Below, piece by piece: positions 39,892 to 46,648 of a stretch of DNA of 53,918 nt. A program made the translations under genes and the position numbers. The DNA is from Streptomyces corallincola (GTDB lineage Bacteria > Actinomycetota > Actinomycetes > Streptomycetales > Streptomycetaceae). Location of the stretch: the NCBI RefSeq assembly GCF_019104725.1, contig NZ_JAHRXF010000044.1:1-53918 (forward strand). The letters are read 5' to 3'. The notes beneath the pieces were generated by a model, which was not told the DNA's origin, ran no database searches, and saw nothing but the letters and a program-made list of their open reading frames with translations. The stretch's first letter is position 1. Each line of letters starts with the position of its first letter.

Positions 39892-41406
39892 ATGTCCCAG
39901 AAGACCCTCACCGACGCCGACGGCACGTCGGCGGACGCGGCCCGGCCGGCACCCGGCGCGGCGGCGCCGGGCAGGCGCTGGTGGATTCTCGGCGTCGTCG
40001 CCATCGCCCAGCTCATGGTGGTCCTCGACGCCACCATCGTGAACATCGCGCTGCCCTCCGCCCAGGCCGACCTGGGCTTCTCGGACGGCAACCGGCAGTG
40101 GATCGTGACCGCGTACGCGCTCGCCTTCGCCTCCCTGCTGCTGCTCGGCGGGCGCATCGCGGACCTCTTCGGGCGCAAGCCCGCCTTCCTGGTCGGCGTG
40201 GTCGGCTTCGCCGGTGCCTCCGCCCTCGGCGGCGCCGCGAACGGCTTCACCATGCTGGTGGTGGCCCGCGCGCTCCAGGGCGCGTTCGGCGCCCTGCTCG
40301 CCCCGGCCGCGCTGTCGCTGCTCAACACCACGTTCACGGATGCCCGCGAACGGGCCCGCGCGTTCAGCGTCTACGGCGCGATCGCGGGCGCGGGCGGCGC
40401 GATCGGGCTGCTGCTCGGCGGCCTGCTCACCGACGCGCTCGACTGGCGCTGGACGCTGTACGTCAACGTGGCCATCGCGGTCGTCGCGTTCATCGGCGGC
40501 TGGGTGCTGCTCGGCAACCACCGGGACGCGAGCGACGCCAAGCTGGACGTGCCGGGCACGGTCCTGGTCGCCTCCGGGCTCTTCGCCGTGGTCTACGGCT
40601 TCTCCAACGCCGAGTCCCACCACTGGGGTTCACCGCTGACCTGGGGCTTCCTGGTCGCGGGCGGGCTGCTGCTGGCCGGGTTCGCGTACTGGCAGACCCG
40701 CGCCGCCCATCCGCTGCTGCCGCTGCGCATCCTGCTCGACCGCAACCGGGGTGCCTCGTTCCTCGCGGTGCTGGTCACCGGCGCGGGCATGTTCGGCGTG
40801 TTCCTCTTCCTCACCTACTACCTCCAGCTCAACCTGGGCTTCAGCCCGACGAAGACCGGCGTCGCGTTCCTGCCGATGGTCGCCGCGCTGATGGTGGCCG
40901 CCCAGCTCGGCACCACGCTGTTGGTGCCCCGCACCGGCCCGAAGGTGATCATCCCGCTGGGCTTCGCCGTCGCCACGGCGGGCATGGCCTGGCTGACCGG
41001 GATGAACGTCGGCACGCACTACGCCTCCGGTGTGCTCCCGCAGCTCCTCGTCATCGGCTTCGGCCTCGGCCTGGTCATGCCCCCGGCCATGCAGCTCGCC
41101 ACCGGCGGGGTCGCGGCCGAGGACGCGGGGGTGGCGTCGGCCACCGTCAACGCCATGCAGCAGGTGGGTGGTTCGATCGGCACCGCGCTGCTGAACACCC
41201 TCGCGGCGAGCGCGGCCACCAACTACCTCTCCGGCCGCGACCCCAAGAACCCGCTGGTGCGGGCCCAGGCCAGCATCGAGAGCTACACCACCGCCTTCTG
41301 GTGGTCCGCCGTCCTCTTCGCCGCCGGTACCGTCGCGGCGTTCCTCCTCTACCGGCGCGGGGTGCCCCAGCAGGACCCGGAGGCGGCCCCGGTGGTCCAC
41401 ATGTGA
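39892..41406 (+). CDS. MFS drug-efflux transporter, DHA2/EmrB-QacA type, 14 helices
   Basis: A 504-residue proton-driven exporter. Helix 1 carries LMVVLDATIVNIALPSAQ, the DHA2 motif D1 with the membrane Asp. Motif A is LLLGGRIADLFGRKPAFL, and motif C is YGAIAGAGGAIGLLLGG. Fourteen hydrophobic segments follow to the C-terminus. Substrates are usually antibiotics, dyes or other amphiphiles. The ATG at 39892 has GGAG upstream; the reading frame before it is not needed. Two CGAAAC palindromes in its promoter indicate tight repression, probably by a TetR-family protein not encoded beside it. It follows the peptide-export operon, but the intervening palindrome argues for separate control. Confidence 0.93.
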   Translation: MSQKTLTDADGTSADAARPAPGAAAPGRRWWILGVVAIAQLMVVLDATIVNIALPSAQADLGFSDGNRQWIVTAYALAFASLLLLGGRIADLFGRKPAFLVGVVGFAGASALGGAANGFTMLVVARALQGAFGALLAPAALSLLNTTFTDARERARAFSVYGAIAGAGGAIGLLLGGLLTDALDWRWTLYVNVAIAVVAFIGGWVLLGNHRDASDAKLDVPGTVLVASGLFAVVYGFSNAESHHWGSPLTWGFLVAGGLLLAGFAYWQTRAAHPLLPLRILLDRNRGASFLAVLVTGAGMFGVFLFLTYYLQLNLGFSPTKTGVAFLPMVAALMVAAQLGTTLLVPRTGPKVIIPLGFAVATAGMAWLTGMNVGTHYASGVLPQLLVIGFGLGLVMPPAMQLATGGVAAEDAGVASATVNAMQQVGGSIGTALLNTLAASAATNYLSGRDPKNPLVRAQASIESYTTAFWWSAVLFAAGTVAAFLLYRRGVPQQDPEAAPVVHM

Positions 41407-41414
41407 CCTGCTCG

Positions 41415-41460
41415 CGGGAGGCGGGCCGTCGTCCGTACCGGGACGGTGGCCCGCCTCCCG
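41415..41460 (+). terminator. MFS terminator
   Basis: Perfect 13-bp arms CGGGAGGCGGGCC and GGCCCGCCTCCCG begin 9 nt after the MFS stop; the loop can pair further. Confidence 0.7.
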
Positions 41461-41560
41461 GCCCGTACGGCGCGGCCCCACCGGGCAGGCACCGGCCCCC
41501 GAACCCCCGCCCACGCACCGCGGCCCGTGCCACCCCCGTCCATCCGGGTACCCGGCGCCC

Positions 41561-42571
41561 ATGAACGACCACCGCGCCCCGGCCCTGCCACCACCGCGAG
41601 GTCCCCTCTCCGAAGGAGTCCTCGCCCTGCTGACCCGCACCGCCCCACTCCCCCACCCGCCCCACGCCAGGACGGCCGACCCCTACGGCGACGACCTCCA
41701 ACTGGCCCTGTACCTCTGCTACGAGCTGCACTACAGAGGTTTCGCGGGCGTCTCCGAGGCCCTGGAGTGGAACCCGGAGCTGCTCGAACGGCGAGCCGAG
41801 CTGGAGGACCGTTTCCTCGGGGCGCTCGACAAGGACACCCCCCGGCACCCGGACCTGGACCAGGCCCTCGCCGACCTGCTGACGGAGCCCCTGGACGGCA
41901 CCGGCGTCAGCCACTACCTCCAGGCGGAGGGCGAGCTGTGGCAGCTCAGGGAGTACGCGGCGCTCCGCTCGCTGTACCACCTGAAGGAGGCCGACCCGCA
42001 CGCGTGGGTGCTGCCCCGCCTGCACGGGCGGGCGAAGGCCGCGATGGCGGCGGTGGAGTTCGACGAGTTCGGCGGCGGCCACGCCGACCGGGTGCACGCG
42101 CACCTCTTCGCTGAGCTGATGGGCGATCTCGGTCTCGACAGCGCGTACGGCCGCCATCTGCCCGCGGGGACGGCCGAGATGCTGGCCGTCGTCAACATGA
42201 TGTCCCTCTTCGGGCTGCACCGGGACCTGCGCGGAGCGCTGATCGGGCACTTCGCGGACGTGGAGATCACCTCCTCCCCCGCCTCCCGCCGCCTGGCCGC
42301 GGCGATGCGCCGCAACGGCGCGGGCCCGGCCGCCGCGTTCTTCTACGACGAGCACGTGGAGGCGGACGCGGTGCACGAGCAGATCGTCCGCCACGACGTG
42401 ATCGGCGGGCTGCTGGCGGAGGAACCCGAGCTGACCGACGATGTCGTCTTCGGGATCGACGCCACCGAGTTCCTGGAGGACCGCCTCGCCCGGCGGCTGC
42501 TCACCGCGTGGCGCGCGGGCCGCACCGCGCTCTTCGCCCCCGTCGAGCCGGACATCTCCCATACATCCTGA
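41561..42571 (+). CDS. Heme-oxygenase-like diiron protein (iron-containing redox enzyme family)
   Basis: A 336-residue all-helical protein. The first core helix has LYLCYELHYRGF. The second has AVEFDEFGGGHADRVHAHLF (about 165-185), carrying paired Glu/Asp and His ligands. The last has FFYDEHVEADAVHEQIV (about 258-275), with Asp/Glu/His. This E/E-H/D-H pattern is that of heme-oxygenase-like diiron oxidases (HDO), whose characterised members oxidise amines, fatty acids or N-nitrosamine precursors. Substrate unknown. It heads a tight three-gene unit (gap 21 nt, then overlap) with a methyltransferase and a CDGSH protein. The start ATG 41561 is the only good one. Confidence 0.82.
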   Translation: MNDHRAPALPPPRGPLSEGVLALLTRTAPLPHPPHARTADPYGDDLQLALYLCYELHYRGFAGVSEALEWNPELLERRAELEDRFLGALDKDTPRHPDLDQALADLLTEPLDGTGVSHYLQAEGELWQLREYAALRSLYHLKEADPHAWVLPRLHGRAKAAMAAVEFDEFGGGHADRVHAHLFAELMGDLGLDSAYGRHLPAGTAEMLAVVNMMSLFGLHRDLRGALIGHFADVEITSSPASRRLAAAMRRNGAGPAAAFFYDEHVEADAVHEQIVRHDVIGGLLAEEPELTDDVVFGIDATEFLEDRLARRLLTAWRAGRTALFAPVEPDISHTS

Positions 42572-42592
42572 TCCCCGGGGTACCCAGCCGCG

Positions 42593-43249
42593 GTGAGCAC
42601 ATGGGTACTGCCGGGTGTCTACGCCCCACAGGACGACACGGCCCTTCTCGCCGAGGCGCTGCGCGCGGAGCGGCCGGGACCGGGGGCCGACGTGCTCGAC
42701 ATCGGCACCGGCAGCGGCGCGCTGGCACTGACCGCGGCGCGGCACGGGGCGCGGGTCACCGCCGTGGACGTGTCCCGGCGCGCGGTGTGGACGGCCCGCA
42801 TCAACGCCCGGCGGGCCCGGCTGCCGGTCGGCGTCCGGCACGGCGACCTCTTCGACCCGGTGCGCGGCCGGTCGTACGACCTGATCCTCGCCAATCCGCC
42901 GTACGTGCCCGCGCCGACGGCGGGCGGGCGGGGTCCGCGCGGCCGGGCGCGTGCCTGGGACGCGGGGCGGGACGGGCGCGAGGTGCTGGACCGCATCTGC
43001 CGGGAGGCACCGGCGCTGCTGCGGCCGGGCGGGGCGCTGCTGCTGGTCCATTCGGAACTGAGCGGCCCGGACCGCACCCTGGCGGCGCTGCGCTCGGCGG
43101 GGCTGACCGCGTCGGTGGTGGACCGGCGGCGCATCGCCCTCGGGCCGGTGCTGCGGGCCCGCGCGCAATGGCTGCGCGGGCGCGGCCTGCTCGCCGACGG
43201 CGGGGACCGGGAGGAACTGGTGGTGATCCGTGCCGGACGAATCCGATGA
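42593..43249 (+). CDS. HemK2/MTQ2-like N5-glutamine-type methyltransferase
   Basis: A 218-residue class I SAM methyltransferase. Motif I is VLDIGTGSGALALTAA, with the acidic loop VTAVDVSRRAV. The catalytic NPPY is in LILANPPYVPAPTAGG. The NPPY motif assigns it to the PrmC/HemK/MTQ2 group that methylates Gln or related amide/amine nitrogens. Size and PGVYAPQDDT at the N-terminus match HemK2-like proteins. Here it is embedded between the diiron protein and the CDGSH gene. It could modify release factor or another protein, or a small molecule made by the neighbour. GTG start at 42593; its 3' end overlaps the CDGSH start by 20 nt. Confidence 0.85.
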   Translation: MSTWVLPGVYAPQDDTALLAEALRAERPGPGADVLDIGTGSGALALTAARHGARVTAVDVSRRAVWTARINARRARLPVGVRHGDLFDPVRGRSYDLILANPPYVPAPTAGGRGPRGRARAWDAGRDGREVLDRICREAPALLRPGGALLLVHSELSGPDRTLAALRSAGLTASVVDRRRIALGPVLRARAQWLRGRGLLADGGDREELVVIRAGRIR

Positions 43250-43436
43250 CCCGAAGGTGCGGCCCTGCCGGATACGCGTCCAGCGGGAGGGGCCGGTCCT
43301 GGTGGACGGGCCGGTGGAGATCGAGCTGGAGGACGGCACGACGGTGTTCTCCGACCGGTTCCGGGTCGCGGTGTGCACCTGCCGCAGGAGCCACCGTTAC
43401 CCGTGGTGCGACACGAGTCACCGACGGCGTACTTGA
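43230..43436 (+). CDS. CDGSH iron-sulfur protein
   Basis: A 68-residue protein. A beta segment (CRIRVQREGPVLVDGPVEI) precedes the 2Fe-2S-binding motif VCTCRRSHRYPWCDTSH (about residues 49-65), with CxC, a further Cys and the His ligand of the mitoNEET pattern; the usual CDGSH reads CDTSH. It would be a small redox or cluster-transfer protein. The GTG start lies 20 nt inside the methyltransferase gene, so expression is coupled. Next to a diiron oxidase it is a natural electron donor candidate, which is inference. Confidence 0.88.
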   Translation: MPDESDDPKVRPCRIRVQREGPVLVDGPVEIELEDGTTVFSDRFRVAVCTCRRSHRYPWCDTSHRRRT

Positions 43437-43495
43437 CCGCCCCGCCGTCACTCTTGTCTTCTGCGGCTTCCGGATTCCAAACAGTCGGTTTCGGG

Positions 43496-43538
43496 CCGTT
43501 TCCCGGTCCGGCCCCCCACGGGCCGGACCGGGAAACGG
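43496..43538. terminator. Very strong bidirectional terminator, 19-bp perfect stem
   Basis: CCGTTTCCCGGTCCGGCCC pairs with GGGCCGGACCGGGAAACGG around CCCAC. It lies between the convergent CDGSH and SSI genes. Confidence 0.8.
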
Positions 43539-43676
43539 TGTGGTGCACCGGTGTCCGGCGGGCGACCCCACTCCGCCCGCCCGGGCTCCGGTTCGAGATC
43601 ACGGGCCCCGCTCCAGAAGGCCGCACTCCCCAGTGGCAACCTGATCCGTCGCATCGGGGATCCCGCGATCCCGGTC

Positions 43677-44108
43677 TCAGAAGGCGAAGAGAGCGCCGCT
43701 CGCGGCGTCCTTCGCGCAGGTGTTGCCGAAGGTGCGTTCGAAGGCCACGCGCTTGCCCTGCCAGACACCCTGGACGGTGACGACCACGGGGTCGTACAGA
43801 CGGCCGCACCGCACCCCGGCGCGCGGCGCCACGGCGGCCGGGTCGCCGCCCGCACCCCGCAGTTCGGCGCACGCTTCCGCGGCGGCGGGGTGGGTGCCGG
43901 AGGGGGTCGGGGCGCAGCTCAGGGTGACGGCCCGCTCGGCGTCGGCCGGGGCGGCGCCGCCGGGGCCGGTGGTGAGCACCAGCGCCGAGGGGGCGTAGAG
44001 CGACGACGGGGCGGCGTCGGAGACGGCCACGGAGGCCCCGGTCAGGGGTCCGCAGACGGCGGCGGCCGTGAGGCCGAGGGTCGCTGCCCAGCGCGCGGTG
44101 TTCCGCAT
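43677..44108 (-). CDS. SSI-family secreted protease inhibitor, Arg at P1
   Basis: A 143-residue Streptomyces subtilisin inhibitor. The signal peptide (about 1-32) is followed by SLYAPSALVLTTGPG and VTLSCAPTPSGTHPAAAEAC (first disulfide). The reactive loop is VRCGRLYDPVVVTV, then GVWQGKRVAFERTFGNTC and GALFAF. Alignment with the classic loop CPMVYDP puts Arg at P1 and Leu at P1', so trypsin-like proteases should be the preferred targets. A GGAAGGAAG ribosome-binding site precedes ATG 44108. Two proteases of the trypsin fold are encoded in the same window, but streptogrisins differ in specificity. Exported; folds as a dimer in characterised members. Confidence 0.95.
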   Translation of the reverse strand: MRNTARWAATLGLTAAAVCGPLTGASVAVSDAAPSSLYAPSALVLTTGPGGAAPADAERAVTLSCAPTPSGTHPAAAEACAELRGAGGDPAAVAPRAGVRCGRLYDPVVVTVQGVWQGKRVAFERTFGNTCAKDAASGALFAF

Positions 44109-44541
44109 GGTGTGCTTCCTTCCGCTCGGAGATACCTCGACGTGACGAGGTCGCGCCGCCCCGGCCCGGTTCGGCCCCGGGCGGCGGGCGCCACTCTGCC
44201 GAGTCCGCCGGGGAAACACACATCGACCCCACCCGTTTGAGTAACCTTGCGTGTTGAATCAGTGGCGCGAAGTCACAGAAATCGAACAGCTCGACCGCTC
44301 AACGGCGGGGTTCTTGATCGGTTCGCCCGGCACGGTGGCCGAAAGACAGCGCTCGGCGAATAGGCCGGAAACATTCCGGCTCGGCCGGACCCCGACCTCC
44401 CGGTGACACCTCGTGTTCAGCCGCCCGTGGCCGGTGATCATCCCCGCCCGGCCCCCGTACGCCCGCTCCGTCACCCCGCATACCGGCCGGTATCCTCGGC
44501 CCTCGCCAGGCAGCGACGGACGACGAGCGCGGGAGGGCCGG
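44109..44541. other. 433-nt divergent intergenic region
   Basis: It holds the promoters of the SSI gene and of the hydroxy-acid oxidase. The part from 44210 to 44370 is noticeably less GC-rich than its surroundings. One perfect 7-bp-arm palindrome, GCCGGAA-ACA-TTCCGGC, is at 44364-44380. No convincing ORF. Confidence 0.55.
44364..44380. promoter_or_regulatory. 7-bp-arm palindrome between SSI and oxidase genes
   Basis: GCCGGAA-ACA-TTCCGGC, 162 nt before the oxidase ATG. Possible operator. Confidence 0.4.
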
Positions 44542-45711
44542 ATGGCCGAGCACTGGGCGGACTTCCAGTACGAGATCTATCTGAACGGGATGACGGGGGC
44601 CGTGCCCCGGCTGCCCACGGACCTGACCCGGCTGGAGGAGCTGGCCGAGCACCGGCTCGGTCCCGGACCGGTGGGCTACGTCGCGGGCAGCGCGGGCGAC
44701 GGCAGCACCGCCCGCGCCAACCGCGAGGCGCTGGCCCGGCGCCGGATCGTGCCCCGCATGCTGCGGGACGTGGAGCGGCGGGACCTCTCGGTGAGCCTGC
44801 TGGGCCGCACCCTGCCCGCCCCGCTGGCCCTCGCCCCGGTCGGCGTGCTGTCGATCATGCACCCGGACGCGGAGACCGCTGCCGCGCGGGCCGCCGCCGC
44901 GCAGGGCGTGCCGTACATCCTGTCGTCGGCGTCGAGCACCCCGATGGAGACCGTCGCGGAGGCGATGGGGGACGCCGAGCGCTGGTTCCAGCTGTACTGG
45001 GGCAAGGACCGCGAGGTGACCCGGAGTTTCCTGACCCGCGCCCGGACGGCCGGGTTCTCGGTGCTGGTCGTCACCCTGGACACCCCGCTGCTGTCCTGGC
45101 GCCCGCGCGACCTGGACCGCGCCTATCTGCCGTTCCTGCACGGCGTGGGCACCGCCAACTACTTCACCGACCCGGCGTTCCGGGCGGGTCTGGCCAAGCC
45201 GGTGCACGAGGACCCGAACGCGGCCGTGCTGCACTTCCTCGGCCTGTTCGGGGACGCCGGGCACACCTGGCCGGACCTCGCGTATCTGCGGGAGCACTGG
45301 GACGGCCCGATCGTCGTCAAGGGCGTCCTGCACCCGGACGACGCCCGGCAGGCCGCCGACGCCGGGATGGACGGTGTCGTGGTCTCCAACCACGGCGGCC
45401 GACAGGTCGCCGGTTCGGTCGCGGCGGCCGACGCGCTGCCCGGTGTCGCGGCGGCCGTCGGGGAGCGGCTGGCGGTGCTGTTCGACAGCGGGGTGCGCTC
45501 CGGCGACGACGTGTTCAAGGCGCTCGCGCTCGGTGCGCGGGCGGTTCTGCTGGGCCGCCCCTATGTGTACGGGCTGGGCCTGGACGGACAGGCGGGCGTG
45601 GAGCACGTGGTGCGCTGCCTGCTCGCCGAGCTGGATCTCACCCTCGCCCTCTCCGGGCACCGGGAACCGGGCACGGTCACGGCGGCCGACCTCGCGGAGA
45701 CGGCGGGCTGA
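44542..45711 (+). CDS. FMN-dependent alpha-hydroxy-acid oxidase, lactate 2-monooxygenase-like
   Basis: A 389-residue TIM-barrel flavoprotein. The N-terminal segment HWADFQYEIYLNGMTG and VGYVAGSAGDGSTARANR are typical of lactate monooxygenase relatives. FMN/substrate residues are in APVGVLSIMHPDAET, WFQLYWGKDREV, VVTLDTPLLSWRPRDLD, IVVKGVLHPDDA and the active-site VVSNHGGRQVAGSVAAADAL. There the base His is present, but the Asp usually following RQV/RQL is Ala. The phosphate site is LFDSGVRSGDDVFKALALGA. It would oxidise lactate or a related 2-hydroxy acid. GGGAGG 5 nt before the ATG at 44542 fixes the start. Monocistronic. Confidence 0.9.
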   Translation: MAEHWADFQYEIYLNGMTGAVPRLPTDLTRLEELAEHRLGPGPVGYVAGSAGDGSTARANREALARRRIVPRMLRDVERRDLSVSLLGRTLPAPLALAPVGVLSIMHPDAETAAARAAAAQGVPYILSSASSTPMETVAEAMGDAERWFQLYWGKDREVTRSFLTRARTAGFSVLVVTLDTPLLSWRPRDLDRAYLPFLHGVGTANYFTDPAFRAGLAKPVHEDPNAAVLHFLGLFGDAGHTWPDLAYLREHWDGPIVVKGVLHPDDARQAADAGMDGVVVSNHGGRQVAGSVAAADALPGVAAAVGERLAVLFDSGVRSGDDVFKALALGARAVLLGRPYVYGLGLDGQAGVEHVVRCLLAELDLTLALSGHREPGTVTAADLAETAG

Positions 45712-45862
45712 GCACGACAGCGCGCGGGGGCCCGCGCGGGGACCGGGGAGCCGTCAACTCCGGCCGCCGTGTGGTGAGTCGGGGTCGGGCGGACGGGCGG
45801 CCCCCGGCGCCGCCGCGCCCGCCCTCCGGGCGGACGACGCCACTTTCAAAACACGCCCCAGG

Positions 45863-46240
45863 TCAGATCCGCCACCCCCGCAGCCGCCCCGCGGCCCCGT
45901 GGACATCGGTCCGGCCGGACATCAGGTCGCGGGCGAGCTCCACGAGGGCACCGGGCGGCGGGTCGAGCGCGGCGCCGCTGACGGACATGTAGGCGACGGC
46001 GACGGCACAGGCGAACCGCACGTTGGCGGCGGGCAGCGGCCTCAGCACGGCGAGGGTGTGCAGCAGCGCGGCGGCCCGCCAGGCGGGATCGGAGCCGGTG
46101 CCGAACCGGGGCGGATCGACATGGTGCCGGGCGACGGCCGCGACCAGGGCGGAGAAGTCGTCCACCGCGGGCTGCCCGGGCAGGACCTCCTCATGGCGCC
46201 GCAGCAGCCAGGGGACGTCGATGTGGATGACGGAGGACAT
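45863..46240 (-). CDS. Doc/Fic-like protein with degenerate active site (toxin-like)
   Basis: A 125-residue helical protein of Doc-like size. At the Fic motif position (HPFxDGNKR) it has RPLPAANVR (residues 67-75): the catalytic His is Arg and the anion-binding Gly is Ala, while Pro, Asn and the last Arg remain. The following helix FACAVAVAYM matches Fic proteins. Residues HHVDPPRFGTG fit the region before the core. It starts 3 nt after the stop of the upstream ribbon-helix-helix gene, the usual antitoxin-toxin order. It may therefore be an inactivated toxin, or one using a different chemistry. The identification rests on context as much as on motif. Confidence 0.65.
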   Translation of the reverse strand: MSSVIHIDVPWLLRRHEEVLPGQPAVDDFSALVAAVARHHVDPPRFGTGSDPAWRAAALLHTLAVLRPLPAANVRFACAVAVAYMSVSGAALDPPPGALVELARDLMSGRTDVHGAAGRLRGWRI

Positions 46241-46243
46241 CGG

Positions 46244-46483
46244 TCAGGCGGCGGCGCCGCGGGCGGGGGGCTCGTCGTCCGGGAAGGCGGCGGCGAACTC
46301 CTCGGCGTGGGCGGTGAAGAAGCCGCGGAACGCCTCCGCGCCCTCCTTCAGCGCCCGGTGGCGGGCGATGTCCGCGGCGGCGGCCTCACGGACGAGGGCC
46401 TTCATCGACGTGCCGCGTTCCTTGGCGATCCGGCGCAGGTCCTCAAGTTCGCGCTCGCTGAACTCCACGTTGAGAGCTGGCAT
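46244..46483 (-). CDS. Ribbon-helix-helix antitoxin-like protein
   Basis: A 79-residue protein. The N-terminal strand-helix-helix is MPALNVEFSERELEDLRRIA, KERGTSMKALVREAAAADIA, with the pattern of MetJ/Arc/CopG-type DNA-binding antitoxins. An acidic C-terminal half (EGAEAFRGFFTAHAEEFA) would wrap the toxin. The ATG at 46483 is 10 nt from a palindrome (46493-46507) that could be its own operator. It is directly upstream of the Doc-like gene, so a toxin-antitoxin-type operon with autoregulation is likely. Confidence 0.78.
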   Translation of the reverse strand: MPALNVEFSERELEDLRRIAKERGTSMKALVREAAAADIARHRALKEGAEAFRGFFTAHAEEFAAAFPDDEPPARGAAA

Positions 46484-46492
46484 GCCGTCACG

Positions 46493-46507
46493 GTACCGCG
46501 CCGGTAC
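46493..46507. promoter_or_regulatory. Candidate autoregulatory operator of the antitoxin gene
   Basis: GTACCG-CGC-CGGTAC is a perfect 6-bp-arm palindrome immediately before the antitoxin start. A related CGGTACCCGGCGCGG sequence is near 46545. Confidence 0.45.
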
Positions 46508-46648
46508 TCACCCGTAAATGTCGGCATGTCAAGCCCCCGCCGACCCGGTACCCGGCGCGGGGCGCGGGTGGACGGGCGCGCCGACACCGCTCGGACGCGC
46601 CGCCGAGGTTCCATCACATATCACTGCAAAAAGTGTCTTATTTTCTTC

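Noticed and set aside
44259..44474. 71-codon minus-strand frame before the oxidase gene
   Set aside because: No ribosome-binding site, non-Streptomyces codon use and it fills a promoter region.
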